DNA of 64,000 nt, taken from NCBI RefSeq assembly GCF_900107965.1, contig NZ_FNVU01000012.1, positions 186,001 through 250,000 of the forward strand, written 5' to 3'. A program made the translations under genes and the position numbers. Positions within the stretch are counted from its first letter, which is position 1. Each line of letters starts with the position of its first letter. This document shows positions 33,446 to 42,869 of the stretch, one piece after another. Source of the stretch: Actinacidiphila yanglinensis. GTDB lineage: Bacteria; Actinomycetota; Actinomycetes; Streptomycetales; Streptomycetaceae. The notes under the pieces are model-generated. The model saw nothing but the letters and a program-made list of their open reading frames with translations, had not been told where the DNA came from and did no database searches.

Positions 33446-34540
33446 TCAGCGCACGGTGAGGGCGCCGTCGGGCCCGGCGCCGATCCGCGTGCCGAACTCC
33501 CGGCTGTACCGGTCGAGGGTGGCGCCCAGCCACCCGGCGTCCTCGGGCGGGGCGTGCTCCAGCCGCATCCTGCGCGCCCGCAGGGGCACCAGCCGCGCCT
33601 CGGCGAGCCGGCCGGTGTCCGGCTCCACCGTCACCAGGTACAGCACGCGCAGGTCGTCACGGTAGGCCTCGTAGCCGTCGATGCCCTCGTAGTCGTCGAC
33701 GAGGTCCCCGCAGCCGTACAGCACGAGCCTGCCGCCGTACACCTCCAGCGGGCGCGGGTGGTGCGAGGAGTGGCCGTGCACGATGTCCACGCCCGCGTCG
33801 ACGAGCGCGTGGGCGAAGCCGATCTCGTCGGGGGACACGTCGTAGCCCCAGTTGGGGCCCCAGTGGATCGAGGCGACCGTGACGTCCCCCGGCCGCCGCA
33901 CCGCCTGCAGGCGCTCGGCGAACGCCGCGGCGGCGACCGACGTGGGCGCCTCGACCAGGTCGACGCCGGCCCGCTGCCCGGTGGCGGCCCAGCTCTCGGG
34001 GATGCCGCTCGACGGCATCCCGAAGGAGAACACGAGCACCCGCCCGCCGTCCTCCAGCGGCACCACGGCCGGCCGGCGCGCCCGCGCCGCGTCCGTGCCC
34101 GCGCCCGCGGTCTGCACCCCCGCGCGTTCCAGGGCGCCGAGCGTCTCCAGCAGGCCGCGCGGGCCGAAGTCCAGCACATGGTTGTTGGCCAGCGCGCAGA
34201 CGTCCGGGCGGACCGCCGCCAGGCACGGCAGGTTGGCCGGGTGCATCCGGTAGTGCACGGCCTTGCCGGGGGCGAAGTCCCCGTCCGCGGTGACCGCGGT
34301 CTCCAGGTTGACCACCCGCGCGTCGGGGGCCGCGTCGTCCAGGACCGGCAGCGCCTCGCCCCATGGCATGCGGGGGCCGACCGGCCGGGGGACCGGGCCG
34401 TTGGCCGCCTCGGCCAGCTCGACGTAGGTGCGGGCGTCGCGCACCGACATCTCGCGCAGCTCGGGGTCACCGGGGTGCGGGAGAAGCTGGTCCACGCCCC
34501 TGCCGAGCATCACGTCCCCGCCGAGGAACACGGTGACCAC
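33446..34540 (-). CDS. CapA-family metallophosphatase-like protein
   Basis: A 364-residue CapA/PgsA-type protein of the poly-gamma-glutamate synthesis accessory family. Motifs: FLGGDVMLGRG (5-15), NLETAVT, ALANNHVLDFG, IHWGPNWG and HGHSSHHPRP. No signal peptide or membrane helix is evident, unlike the membrane-anchored CapA of Bacillus, and no pgsB/pgsC genes are near, so a capsule role is unlikely. GTG 34540 is preceded by GGAGAGG. Confidence 0.88.
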   Translation of the reverse strand: MVTVFLGGDVMLGRGVDQLLPHPGDPELREMSVRDARTYVELAEAANGPVPRPVGPRMPWGEALPVLDDAAPDARVVNLETAVTADGDFAPGKAVHYRMHPANLPCLAAVRPDVCALANNHVLDFGPRGLLETLGALERAGVQTAGAGTDAARARRPAVVPLEDGGRVLVFSFGMPSSGIPESWAATGQRAGVDLVEAPTSVAAAAFAERLQAVRRPGDVTVASIHWGPNWGYDVSPDEIGFAHALVDAGVDIVHGHSSHHPRPLEVYGGRLVLYGCGDLVDDYEGIDGYEAYRDDLRVLYLVTVEPDTGRLAEARLVPLRARRMRLEHAPPEDAGWLGATLDRYSREFGTRIGAGPDGALTVR

Positions 34541-34624
34541 GGCCTCTCCACCTCCCGGGCTGGGCGAACTTCGGCGCGGGGCGTACTGCGGCTCGGTTCC
34601 GCGCGGGACGGGCGCGGCGCCTGG

Positions 34625-35230
34625 TCAACGGCCGTCCCGGGGTCCTTCCGGCACCGGCGCGGTGACCTCCACCCGGGCCGGCCGCAGCAGCCGGTCGCCC
34701 ACCCGGTACCCGGAGCACAGGATCCGCGTGCAGGTGGGGCGTTCGACCCCGCCGGAGCGGACGCAGGTGACGGCCTCGTGCACGGCCGGGTCGAAGGGAT
34801 CGCCCGGCGCGCCGTACGACCGCAGTCCCAGGGCGGCGAGTTCGGCCTCCAGCACGCCGGCCACGTGCCGGAAGCCGCCGGTGACCTCGCCGTACCGGTG
34901 TGCCTGCTCGATGGCGTCGAGGACCGGGAGGAGGCCGGTGAGCACGTTGGCCACCGCGATCTCGCCCACCGCGCGGCGGTCGCGGTGCGTCCGCCGCCGG
35001 TAGCCGTCGAACTCGGACCGCAGCCGCCGCAGGTCCGCCGTGCGCTCGCCCAGCCGCGCCCGCAGCGCGTCGACCTCGCCGGCGGGGACACCCCCGCGCG
35101 GGAACGGTTCGACGTCGCCGCGACGGTGCGGCTCGATCCCCGTCCCGGTGCCGCTCCCCGGTCCCCGGTCGTCCCGGAGGACCGACAGCGGGCGCGGGGC
35201 GGGCCGTCCGGTGCCGTTCGGGCGGGTCAT
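34625..35230 (-). CDS. grpE: Accessory GrpE nucleotide exchange factor
   Basis: A 201-residue GrpE: a disordered N-terminus (1-50), a coiled-coil (EVDALRARLGERTADLRRLRSEFDGYRRR, described as residues about 52-80) and a beta-domain ending in GYRVGDRLLRPARVEV. Its ATG overlaps the dnaK stop as ATGA. It is shorter and more divergent than the housekeeping GrpE of streptomycetes, and no dnaJ or hspR follows, so this is a second copy serving the adjacent DnaK. Confidence 0.88.
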   Translation of the reverse strand: MTRPNGTGRPAPRPLSVLRDDRGPGSGTGTGIEPHRRGDVEPFPRGGVPAGEVDALRARLGERTADLRRLRSEFDGYRRRTHRDRRAVGEIAVANVLTGLLPVLDAIEQAHRYGEVTGGFRHVAGVLEAELAALGLRSYGAPGDPFDPAVHEAVTCVRSGGVERPTCTRILCSGYRVGDRLLRPARVEVTAPVPEGPRDGR

Positions 35231-37149
35231 CCGGCGCCCTCCTGCGGCTTGTCGTCGTCGACGATCTCGGCGTCGACGATGTCCTCGTCCTTCCCGGCCG
35301 AACCGGGGCCGGCGCCGGCGGCCCCGTCGCCCTCCGCCGCGCCCGGACCGGCGGTCCCGTTGGCGTCCGCCGGGCGGCCCTGGGCCTGCGCGTAGATGGC
35401 GGCACCCACCTTCTGCGCCGCGGCGGTGACCTTGTCGGCGGCCTGCCGCAGGGCGGCGGTCCGCTCCGCGCCGTCCCCCTCGGCCGACAGCTCCTGCTTG
35501 AGCTCCGCGAGTGCCGACTCGACCTCGGCCCTGACGTCCTCGGGCACCTTGTCGGCGTTCTCGGCGAGGAGCTGGTCCGTCTGGTAGGCGACCTGCTCGG
35601 CGTGGTTGCGGGTCTCGGCGGCCTCGCGGCGCTTGTGGTCCTCGTCCGCGTACTGCTCGGCCTCGCGCATCATGCGGTCGATGTCGTCCTTGGGCAGCGA
35701 GGAGCCGCCGGTGACGGTCATCCGCTGCTCCTTGCCGGTGCCCAGATCCTTCGCGCCGACGTGCATGATGCCGTTGGCGTCGATGTCGAAGGTGACCTCG
35801 ATCTGGGGCATCCCGCGCGGGGCCGGGGGCAGGCCGGTCAGCTCGAACATCCCGAGCTTCTTGTTGTACGCCGCGATCTCGCGCTCGCCCTGGAACGCCT
35901 GGATCTGCACCGAGGGCTGGTTGTCGTCCGCGGTGGTGAAGATCTCCGAACGCTTCGTGGGGATCGTCGTGTTCCGCTCGATCAGCTTGGTCATGATGCC
36001 GCCCTTGGTCTCGATACCGAGGGACAGCGGGGTGACGTCGAGCAGCAGGACGTCCTTGACCTCGCCCTTCAGGACACCGGCCTGGAGCGAGGCGCCGATG
36101 GCGACGACCTCGTCGGGGTTGACACCCTTGTGCGGGTCCTTGCCGGTCAGCTCCCGCACCAGATCGGTCACGGCGGGCATCCGCGTCGAACCGCCGACCA
36201 GGATGACGTGGTCGATCTGCGACAGCTCGATGCCGGCGTCCTTGATGGCGTTGTGGAAGGGCTCCTTGCAGCGCTCCAGCAGGTCGGCGGTGAGCTGCTG
36301 GAACTGCGCCCGGGTGAGCTTCTCGTCCAGGTGCAGCGGGCCCTCGGCGGACGCCGTGATGTAGGGCAGGTTGATCGTCGTCTCGGTGGACGAGGACAGC
36401 TCGATCTTCGCCCGCTCCGCCGCCTCGCGCAGCCGCTGCACGGCCATCCTGTCCTTGGACAGGTCGATGCCGTAGCCGTTCCGGAACTGCTGGACCAGGT
36501 GGTCCACGACCCGCTGGTCCCAGTCGTCGCCGCCCAGGTGGGTGTCGCCGTTGGTGGCCTTGACCTCCACCACGCCGTCGCCGATGTCGAGCAGCGACAC
36601 GTCGAAGGTGCCGCCGCCGAGGTCGAAGACCAGGACCGTCTGCTCGCTCTCCTTCTCCTTGTCCAGGCCGTACGCCAGCGCGGCGGCGGTCGGCTCGTTG
36701 ATGATCCGCAGCACGTTCAGGCCGGCGATCTCGCCGGCCTCCTTGGTCGCGGTGCGCTGGGAGTCGTTGAAGTACGCGGGGACGGTGACCACCGCGTCCG
36801 CGACGTCCTCGCCGAGGTACGCCTCCGCGTCCCGCTTGAGCTTCTGGAGCACCCGCGCGGAGATCTCCTGCGCGGTGTACCGCCTGCCGTCGATGTCCCC
36901 GGTCTCCGGGAACCGCCATTGCGCCTCGCCCATGTGCCGCTTCACGGACCGCACGGTGCGGTCCACGTTGGTGACCGCCTGGCGCTTGGCGATCTCGCCG
37001 ACCAGCACCTCGCCGCTCTTGGCGAAGGCGACCACCGAGGGTGTGGTCCGCGTGCCCTCCGTGTTGGTGATCACCGTGGGCTCCCCGCCCTCCAGCACGC
37101 AGACCACCGAGTTCGTCGTGCCGAGGTCGATTCCCACTGCACGTGCCAT
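35227..37149 (-). CDS. dnaK: Accessory DnaK chaperone (Hsp70)
   Basis: A 640-residue Hsp70 with GIDLGTTNSVV at the N-terminus, DLGGGTFDVSLL and VGGSTRMP in the ATPase domain, and the usual C-terminal DAEIVDDD tail. ATG 37149 follows GGAGGCGGAATC. The housekeeping operon of streptomycetes is dnaK-grpE-dnaJ-hspR under HspR control; here only grpE follows, and I see no HAIR or CIRCE element upstream, so regulation probably differs. Flanking DUF1918 gene suggests a stress role. Confidence 0.93.
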   Translation of the reverse strand: MARAVGIDLGTTNSVVCVLEGGEPTVITNTEGTRTTPSVVAFAKSGEVLVGEIAKRQAVTNVDRTVRSVKRHMGEAQWRFPETGDIDGRRYTAQEISARVLQKLKRDAEAYLGEDVADAVVTVPAYFNDSQRTATKEAGEIAGLNVLRIINEPTAAALAYGLDKEKESEQTVLVFDLGGGTFDVSLLDIGDGVVEVKATNGDTHLGGDDWDQRVVDHLVQQFRNGYGIDLSKDRMAVQRLREAAERAKIELSSSTETTINLPYITASAEGPLHLDEKLTRAQFQQLTADLLERCKEPFHNAIKDAGIELSQIDHVILVGGSTRMPAVTDLVRELTGKDPHKGVNPDEVVAIGASLQAGVLKGEVKDVLLLDVTPLSLGIETKGGIMTKLIERNTTIPTKRSEIFTTADDNQPSVQIQAFQGEREIAAYNKKLGMFELTGLPPAPRGMPQIEVTFDIDANGIMHVGAKDLGTGKEQRMTVTGGSSLPKDDIDRMMREAEQYADEDHKRREAAETRNHAEQVAYQTDQLLAENADKVPEDVRAEVESALAELKQELSAEGDGAERTAALRQAADKVTAAAQKVGAAIYAQAQGRPADANGTAGPGAAEGDGAAGAGPGSAGKDEDIVDAEIVDDDKPQEGAG

Positions 37150-37462
37150 GATTCCGCCTCCTCTGCCTCCCGGAGCCCGGCGCGGGTTCCGCCCGCCAGG
37201 AGTCCGCGAGGGGAGTGTGTACGTTTCCGGTATGCGCGGATACGCCCCTTTCCATCTTATGGAGTGCGCCCGCGGGATGCGGAGCGGAGACGTGTCCGTG
37301 CACGGGGGCGGGAGCACCGGCGGCGGGCGGGGGCGGCGTGCGGGGGCGCCCTCGGTACGGCGGATCTACGGTGGTCAGGAGGGGGCGTGGTGCGAGCCAC
37401 GGGTCGGGTCGGACAGGGCGGGCGTGGCAGGCGCCGTCCGCACCGGAACAGGAGGAACCCAG
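37150..37462. other. Divergent dnaK / DUF1918 intergenic region
   Basis: This 313-base gap should hold promoters for both genes. I find no HspR-type or HrcA-type inverted repeat. The stretch 37218-37265 is less GC-rich than its surroundings and is the best place for the dnaK promoter, but I cannot assign boxes with confidence. Confidence 0.4.
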
Positions 37463-37666
37463 ATGCAGGCGAACAAGGGCGACCGGCTGCGCGTGCACGG
37501 CCGGACCGTGGGCCACGGCGACCGGCTCGCCGAGGTCGAGGAAGTCCTGGGTGAGGCCGGCGAGCCGCCGTACCGCGTCAGGTACGACGACGGGCACGAG
37601 GCGATCGTCGCGCCGGGTCCCGACTCCGTCGTCGAGCACGAGACGGAGCAGCGCCGGACCCGGTAG
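37463..37666 (+). CDS. DUF1918 domain protein
   Basis: A 67-residue protein matching DUF1918: KGDRLRVHGRTVG at the start and a central YRVRYDDGHEAIVAPGPDS. The fold is a small SH3-like barrel. Such proteins accompany stress-induced genes in actinobacteria; molecular role unknown. GGAGGAACCCAG precedes the ATG. Confidence 0.9.
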   Translation: MQANKGDRLRVHGRTVGHGDRLAEVEEVLGEAGEPPYRVRYDDGHEAIVAPGPDSVVEHETEQRRTR

Positions 37667-37969
37667 CCGCGGCCCTCGCGACCACGGTCGGCGCGCCGCG
37701 CCGGCCCGGACGCAGGGCACCACCTCCGCCCCGCGCGGGCGGAGGGGGAGGGGGCTGCGCGCGAAGTCCGCTCGCGAACTCCCGGCCGCGCCGGGGGACT
37801 TCACGGGCGCCGCGCCGCCGGCCCACCCCGAGGGCCCGCGCCGGTCCGATTACTGCGTCCTCCGGGGCATCCTGCCGACGCCGTACGCGTGCGGGCGGCA
37901 AACGGTCGTCCCGCGCGATATACGTCCCCCAGCGGGACTTTTCGTGTCGGCCGTCCACGGAGGGATGGA

Positions 37970-39475
37970 GTGGGGACCCTGGCGTTCGCGGCGTCGGCCG
38001 GCGACGAGGAGCCCGCGCGCCCGGACGGGCCGTCCTCCGACGATCGGCCTCCCGGCGATCCGCCTCCCACCGCGCCGCCACCCGGCGGGCCGCCTCCTGC
38101 GGGACCGGACCCGGGGCCCGGGCGGCGCTCCTGGGCGCCGCTCCTGGCGGTGTGCGCCGGGTACTTCATGGTCATCCTGGACGTGACGGTCATCAACGTG
38201 GCCGTACCGGTGATCGGCCGGAGGCTGTCCGCCTCGCTCACCGGCATCCAGTGGATCACCGACGGCTACACCCTGGTCTTCGCCGGGTTCCTGCTGACCG
38301 GGGGCGCGCTCGGCGACCGGCTCGGCAACCGGCGGGTCTTCTGCGCGGGCGTGGCGGTGTTCACCCTCGCCTCGGCGGCGTGCGCGTCCGCGCCGAGCGC
38401 GTCCTTCCTCGTCGCTGCACGGCTGGTGGAGGGGCTCGGCGCGGCGCTGATCGTGCCCGGCTCCCTCGCCCTCCTCCAGCAGGCCTACCCCGCGCCGGCC
38501 GCCCGCGCGCGGGCCTTCGGGCTGTGGGGCTCGATGGCCGGTATCGCGGCTTCGGCCGGCCCGCTGCTGGGCGGGCTGCTCGTGTCCACGGTGGGGTGGC
38601 GCTGGGTGTTCCTCATCAACCTGCCCGTCGGTGCGGCCTGCCTGGCGCTGACGACGCGCTGCGTCGCCCGCTCGCCGCGGCGCGCCGCCCGGGCACTGGA
38701 CTGGCCGGCGCAGTGCGCGGTCGTCGCGGCGGTGGCGCTGCTGACCGCGGCGCTCAACGAGGCCGGGCGGCGCGGCTGGTCCGACCTCGCCGTGCTCGCC
38801 GGGCTGGCCCTGGCCGTACTGGCCGCCGCGGCCTTCGCGGTGCGCGAGCGGCTGGCCCGCGCCCCCGTCCTCCCGCCCAGCCTGCTGCGCTCGCGCGCGA
38901 TGAGCGGGGGCGCCGTGATCGGCATGCTCTTCAACTTCGGCTTCTACGGCATGGTGTTCACCGCCAGCCTGGAGTTCCAGCACCAGCGCGGCTTCAGCGC
39001 GCTCCGCACCGGGCTGGCGCTGCTGCCCGCGGTGGTGGTGACCATGTTCGCGTCGGTCCTGTCCGGGCGGCTGACCGGCCGCACCGGCGATCGTCCGCTC
39101 GTCGTCTCCGGCATGCTCCTGGCCGCCCTGGGACTGGCCGGCTGGGCCGCGCTGGGAGCCGAGCCGGCCTATCCGCTGCTGGTGGCGCCGATGATGGCCG
39201 CGGGCTTCGGTACGTCCTTCGCCCTCACCGGCTCGACGGCCACCGTGATGGGTGCGGCGCCCTCGGCGTACTCGGGCGCCGCCTCCGCGCTGTTCAACAC
39301 CACCCGCCAGATCGGCAGCGCCACCGGTGTCGCACTCGGCGGCAGCCTGCTCGCCACCGCCGGCGACTACGGCACCGGGCTGCGCACCAGCATGGCCATC
39401 GGTGCCCTCGCGTATCTGACGGCCGCGGGCATCGCCTTGCGGTGCGTGCCGGCGATGCCCGCGGCCGTCAGGTAG
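37970..39475 (+). CDS. DHA2 (EmrB/QacA) MFS transporter
   Basis: A 501-residue proton-driven efflux protein with 14 predicted helices. An unusual Pro/Gly-rich cytoplasmic tail (about residues 12-50) precedes helix 1 (AVCAGYFMVILDVTVINVAV, with the D-V-T-V-I-N-V-A motif typical of the family). Motif A is GDRLGNRRVF. GTG 37970 is favoured by GGAGGG upstream. Substrate unknown. It faces a convergent hydrolase gene. Confidence 0.88.
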   Translation: MGTLAFAASAGDEEPARPDGPSSDDRPPGDPPPTAPPPGGPPPAGPDPGPGRRSWAPLLAVCAGYFMVILDVTVINVAVPVIGRRLSASLTGIQWITDGYTLVFAGFLLTGGALGDRLGNRRVFCAGVAVFTLASAACASAPSASFLVAARLVEGLGAALIVPGSLALLQQAYPAPAARARAFGLWGSMAGIAASAGPLLGGLLVSTVGWRWVFLINLPVGAACLALTTRCVARSPRRAARALDWPAQCAVVAAVALLTAALNEAGRRGWSDLAVLAGLALAVLAAAAFAVRERLARAPVLPPSLLRSRAMSGGAVIGMLFNFGFYGMVFTASLEFQHQRGFSALRTGLALLPAVVVTMFASVLSGRLTGRTGDRPLVVSGMLLAALGLAGWAALGAEPAYPLLVAPMMAAGFGTSFALTGSTATVMGAAPSAYSGAASALFNTTRQIGSATGVALGGSLLATAGDYGTGLRTSMAIGALAYLTAAGIALRCVPAMPAAVR

Positions 39476-39556
39476 GCGACGACACCGTGAGCCGTCCGCC
39501 CCGGCCGGGCGGACCCGGGCGGGCAGCACCCGGGCCGCCGGCAGGTCCGGGTGCGT

Positions 39557-39582
39557 CCGGCAGCGGGCCGGGCCCGTGCCGG
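39557..39582. terminator. Terminator between convergent MFS and hydrolase genes
   Basis: CCGGCA(G)CGGG and CCCGTGCCGG form a 10-bp stem with one bulged base and a 5-base loop. Confidence 0.55.
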
Positions 39583-39605
39583 AACTCCCGTCGCCCCAGC
39601 GGGCG

Positions 39606-40508
39606 TCAGGCGCCGGCGGGGTCGTCCGGGAGGGTCCCGACCAGTTCCTCCAGCATGCGGTCGATCGCTCCCACGGCCACCGAGAGGTGCCCCTCACCCT
39701 GTTCGAGGTGGGCGACGGCCCTGGGGACATGCGCGGCGAGCCACCGGCCGTGCGCGAACGGCACCATCAGGTCGTCGCTGCCCTGCCAGACGAAGGCCGG
39801 CACCGTGATCTCGTCCAGGGAGAAGCCCCACGGCCGGGTGAAGGCGAGGTCGTCGTCCAGCCAGCCGTCCACGCTCAGCCGCAGCGCCTCCGCGAAGCTC
39901 GCGGCCATGTCCGCGCCGAACTCCGCGGTCAGGACCGCCCGGTCGACCGGGGGCAGCAGGGTCTCCATGCCCGTGATCAGTCCCGCCGCGTCGGTGTCGC
40001 GCAGCTGGACCGCCTCCTTCTCCAGGAACGGTCGCAGCGCGGCCTCTCCCCGAAGCGCCGCCCCGAACTCCTCGATGTTGCCCTCGCCCATTCCCGCCAG
40101 GAAGTCCACGTCCGGCAGGCCGTAGGGCGCGACTCCGGCGATGACCAGCACGCCGGCCACCCGGTCGGGCAGCCGCGCCGCCGTGGCCAGGGCGTGCGGG
40201 CCGCCGCCGGACCAGCCGGCGACCAGGCAGCGCGCGGCGCCGAGGTGGTCGAGCACGGTCCGTACGTCCGCCGCCACGTCCACGACGGCCCGCCCCGGTG
40301 CCCGGGTGGACGCGCCGTACCCCGCGCGGGAGAACGTCACGAGCCGCAGCCCGTGCCGGTGGGCGGCCCGCTCCACCGCGCGGAAGGGCGGCACCGACCC
40401 GGGCGTGCCGTGGTGGAAGACCAGCGGTGTCCCGCCCTCGGGCCCGGACACCGCCATGTCGAGCAGCCGGCCGTCAGGGGTCGTCAGCCTCGTCGTCATC
40501 GCTGTCAT
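39606..40508 (-). CDS. Alpha/beta hydrolase
   Basis: A 300-residue hydrolase: oxyanion motif HHGTPGS (32-38), SRAGYGAS, nucleophile Ser100 in GWSGGGPHA, and a final His in EGHLSVAV. ATG 40508 or 40499 are both possible; AAGGAG is 15 bases from the first. Substrate unknown. A lone gene between a convergent MFS and a divergent epoxide hydrolase. Confidence 0.85.
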   Translation of the reverse strand: MTAMTTRLTTPDGRLLDMAVSGPEGGTPLVFHHGTPGSVPPFRAVERAAHRHGLRLVTFSRAGYGASTRAPGRAVVDVAADVRTVLDHLGAARCLVAGWSGGGPHALATAARLPDRVAGVLVIAGVAPYGLPDVDFLAGMGEGNIEEFGAALRGEAALRPFLEKEAVQLRDTDAAGLITGMETLLPPVDRAVLTAEFGADMAASFAEALRLSVDGWLDDDLAFTRPWGFSLDEITVPAFVWQGSDDLMVPFAHGRWLAAHVPRAVAHLEQGEGHLSVAVGAIDRMLEELVGTLPDDPAGA

Positions 40509-40901
40509 GCCGGAAATTGTGCACTCCTTCGGCAACGGCGGGCGACAGGGGTGCCCCTGCCCGAGGTCGTCCGGCCCGGAACCGAGGTCGCCCGGTCGGC
40601 GCGGACGCCGAGCGAGCTCGCCCGCTCACGGCGGACCTCTCGCCGGTCCCGGCGCCGGGCCGAGTCGCCGCGGAGGTCACGGCGTCCTCCGGATCGAGCA
40701 GGTGCGCGGCGGGGCGGTCGAGCGTGGCAGGCCCTGGGTGGCGCCGCGCCGGCTCGAACGCACCCCTGCGACGTGGCGCTCGCATCCCGGAATGTGCCCT
40801 GACCTCGCCCGTTGCCAAAGCGGCAAGGCTCGTCGCGTCCCCGGCCGCCGCCCCGCATGATCGAGGGGCACCGCGGCCACCGGGAACCCCGAGGAGAAGC
40901 C
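40509..40901. other. Intergenic region without a recognisable gene
   Basis: This 393-base gap separates divergent hydrolase genes. All open frames here have the Arg/Pro/Ala-rich look of GC shadows. No convincing promoter or repeat is visible. Confidence 0.4.
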
Positions 40902-41885
40902 ATGCAGCAGCCCGCACCGTCCGCCGACCCCCGCCACCGCACCGTCGAGGCACCCGCCGGACGCCTGCACCTGGTCGAGCAGGGCACCGGGCCGCTGGTC
41001 CTGCTCGTCCACGGCTTTCCCGAGTCCTGGTACTCCTGGCGTCACCAGCTCCCGGCCCTCGCGGCGGCGGGCTACCGGGCGGTCGCACCCGACGTGCGCG
41101 GCTACGGCCGTTCCTCCAAGCCGGAGGCCACGCGGGACTACCGGATGCGCGCCCTCGTCGAGGACAACCTCGCCCTGGTGCGCGCGCTGGGCGAGGAGAC
41201 CGCGGTGATCGTCGGGCACGACTGGGGCGCCAACATCGCCGCCGCCTCCGGGCTGCTGCACCCCGGGGTGTTCCGTGCGGTGGGCCTGCTGAGCGTCCCC
41301 TACGCCCCGCCCGGCGGCCCCCGCCCCAGCGACGTCTTCGCGCGCATGGGCGGGGACCAGGAGTTCTACGTCTCCTACTTCCAGGAGCCGGGCCGGGCCG
41401 AGGCGGAGATCGAGCCCGACGTCCGGGGCTGGCTGGCGGGCCTCTACGCGGCCCTGTCCGGCGACACGATGCCGGCGCCGGGGGAGCCCGACCCGCACTT
41501 CGTCAGCAGCGGTGGGACGATGCGCGAACGGTTCCCCGCCGGCCGGCGCCCCTCCTGGCTCACCGACGCCGATCTCGACCACTACGCCGGGGAGTTCGAA
41601 CGTACCGGCCTGACCGGAGCGCTCAACCGCTACCGGAACATGGACCGGGACTGGGAGGAGCTCGCCGAGCTCAACGGCTCGCCCCTGACCCAGCCGTCGC
41701 TGTTCGTCGGCGGCGCCGTGGACGCCTCCACCACCTGGATGTCCGAGGCGATCGACGCCTTCCCGACGACGCTCCCCGGGCTGGTCTCCTCCCACCTCGT
41801 GGACGGCTGCGGCCACTGGCTCCAGCAGGAGCGCCCCGCGGAGGTCGACCGGTTGCTGCTCTCCTGGCTCGCGGCGGTGGCGTAG
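40902..41885 (+). CDS. Epoxide hydrolase-type alpha/beta hydrolase
   Basis: A 327-residue soluble epoxide hydrolase-like enzyme: HGFPESWYSW (37-46), nucleophile Asp107 in GHDWGA, and a C-terminal GCGHWLQQERP with the catalytic His. The cap domain is in the middle (about 135-260). GAGGAGAAGCC precedes the ATG. It differs from the EHN-type enzyme at 28762, so the window carries two distinct epoxide hydrolase classes. Confidence 0.9.
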   Translation: MQQPAPSADPRHRTVEAPAGRLHLVEQGTGPLVLLVHGFPESWYSWRHQLPALAAAGYRAVAPDVRGYGRSSKPEATRDYRMRALVEDNLALVRALGEETAVIVGHDWGANIAAASGLLHPGVFRAVGLLSVPYAPPGGPRPSDVFARMGGDQEFYVSYFQEPGRAEAEIEPDVRGWLAGLYAALSGDTMPAPGEPDPHFVSSGGTMRERFPAGRRPSWLTDADLDHYAGEFERTGLTGALNRYRNMDRDWEELAELNGSPLTQPSLFVGGAVDASTTWMSEAIDAFPTTLPGLVSSHLVDGCGHWLQQERPAEVDRLLLSWLAAVA

Positions 41886-41933
41886 CCGCTGCTCGGGCGG
41901 GCGTTGTCGGTGGCGGATGGCAGGCTGGCGGGC

Positions 41934-42203
41934 ATGGATATGAGGTGGCTGCAGCGGCGCGTGTACGGCGCCGACCACGAGGACCCCCACCCCGGCCCGC
42001 GGGAGGGCCACGAGTACGTCGAGCTGGCCGGCGGCCCGCTCGACGGCCTGCTGCTGGACGTCACCGGCATCCCCCCGGCCGAGCGCCCCAGCGGCGCCGT
42101 GCTCGTCACCGAGATCGGTCGATTCGGCCCCGGTGGCCGGACGTTGTACGGTCCGCGGCCGGCCCGGCCCGGGATATGGGCGTGGGAGGGCGACGCGCCC
42201 TGA
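41934..42203 (+). CDS. Small conserved-looking hypothetical protein
   Basis: An 89-residue acidic protein (WLQRRVYGADHED near the start, then YVELAGGPLDGLLLDVTG and GAVLVTEIGRFGPGG). The pattern, with a strand-rich core and a Trp-containing end (GIWAWEGD), looks like a real protein. No family is recognised. ATG 41934 or 41940; no strong ribosome site. Confidence 0.6.
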   Translation: MDMRWLQRRVYGADHEDPHPGPREGHEYVELAGGPLDGLLLDVTGIPPAERPSGAVLVTEIGRFGPGGRTLYGPRPARPGIWAWEGDAP

Positions 42204-42243
42204 GCCGGTCGCGGGCGTGAAGTGCGGTGCGGCGGTGGTTCGT

Positions 42244-42696
42244 TCAGGCCAGGGCGCGGCCGGCGGTGTCGACCAGGGCGTCGGTGGCCTCGATGGCGGC
42301 CTCGCGCCGGGCGGCCAGCACGGTCCGGTCGGCGGCCTGGCGCAGGTCGAAGGCGGCCTGGGCCGCGGCTCGTGCGGCCTGCGCGAGGGCGGGTTCGATG
42401 ACGGACACCGCGACCAGCGGAGCGGTCACCGCGGACCGCGTGGTCCGGGAGACCGCCCGCGCCGCCTCGAACGCTTCCGCGGGCGCGCCGTCGAGGCGCA
42501 GCACCTCGCGGTGCCACATCGCCCTCCGGTGGTCACCGAGCGCGGCCACCAGCTCGCCCAGCGCCGCCCGCAGGGACTGCGCCCGCTGCTCCGCGCGGGC
42601 GGCCCGCCGTGAGGCACGCTCGCTGCGGCTCTGCAGGAACCCGGTGAGCGCACCACCGAGCAGCGTGCCGGCGACCGCAATGACGCTGGACCACAT
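42244..42696 (-). CDS. Membrane-anchored helical hypothetical protein
   Basis: A 150-residue protein with one N-terminal membrane segment (SSVIAVAGTLLGGALTGFLQ, residues 3-22) followed by a long charged Ala/Arg/Glu-rich helix likely to form a coiled coil. The ATG at 42696 sits 6 bases after AGGAGG; an in-frame ATG at 42702 touches the AGGAGG and is unlikely. Similar small proteins are common in streptomycetes; function unknown. Confidence 0.75.
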   Translation of the reverse strand: MWSSVIAVAGTLLGGALTGFLQSRSERASRRAARAEQRAQSLRAALGELVAALGDHRRAMWHREVLRLDGAPAEAFEAARAVSRTTRSAVTAPLVAVSVIEPALAQAARAAAQAAFDLRQAADRTVLAARREAAIEATDALVDTAGRALA

Positions 42697-42869
42697 CAGC
42701 ATCCTCCTGGGACGACGATCGGAAGCAGGGCGAAGCCGAGCGGCCGCGCGCGTCCGGCAGGTCCGGCACCGTCCGGGCAGGGCCGGCCACGGCCGCACGA
42801 TTTTCGCACGCCACCGCAGGGCGGGATGCGGTTCGGCAACTCCCGCCGTGGACCTGCGTCTTGGGCCGC

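Noticed and set aside
33446..34540. CapA-like gene considered as part of a poly-gamma-glutamate capsule locus.
   Set aside because: No pgsB/capB or pgsC genes and no membrane anchor; the neighbours are unrelated.
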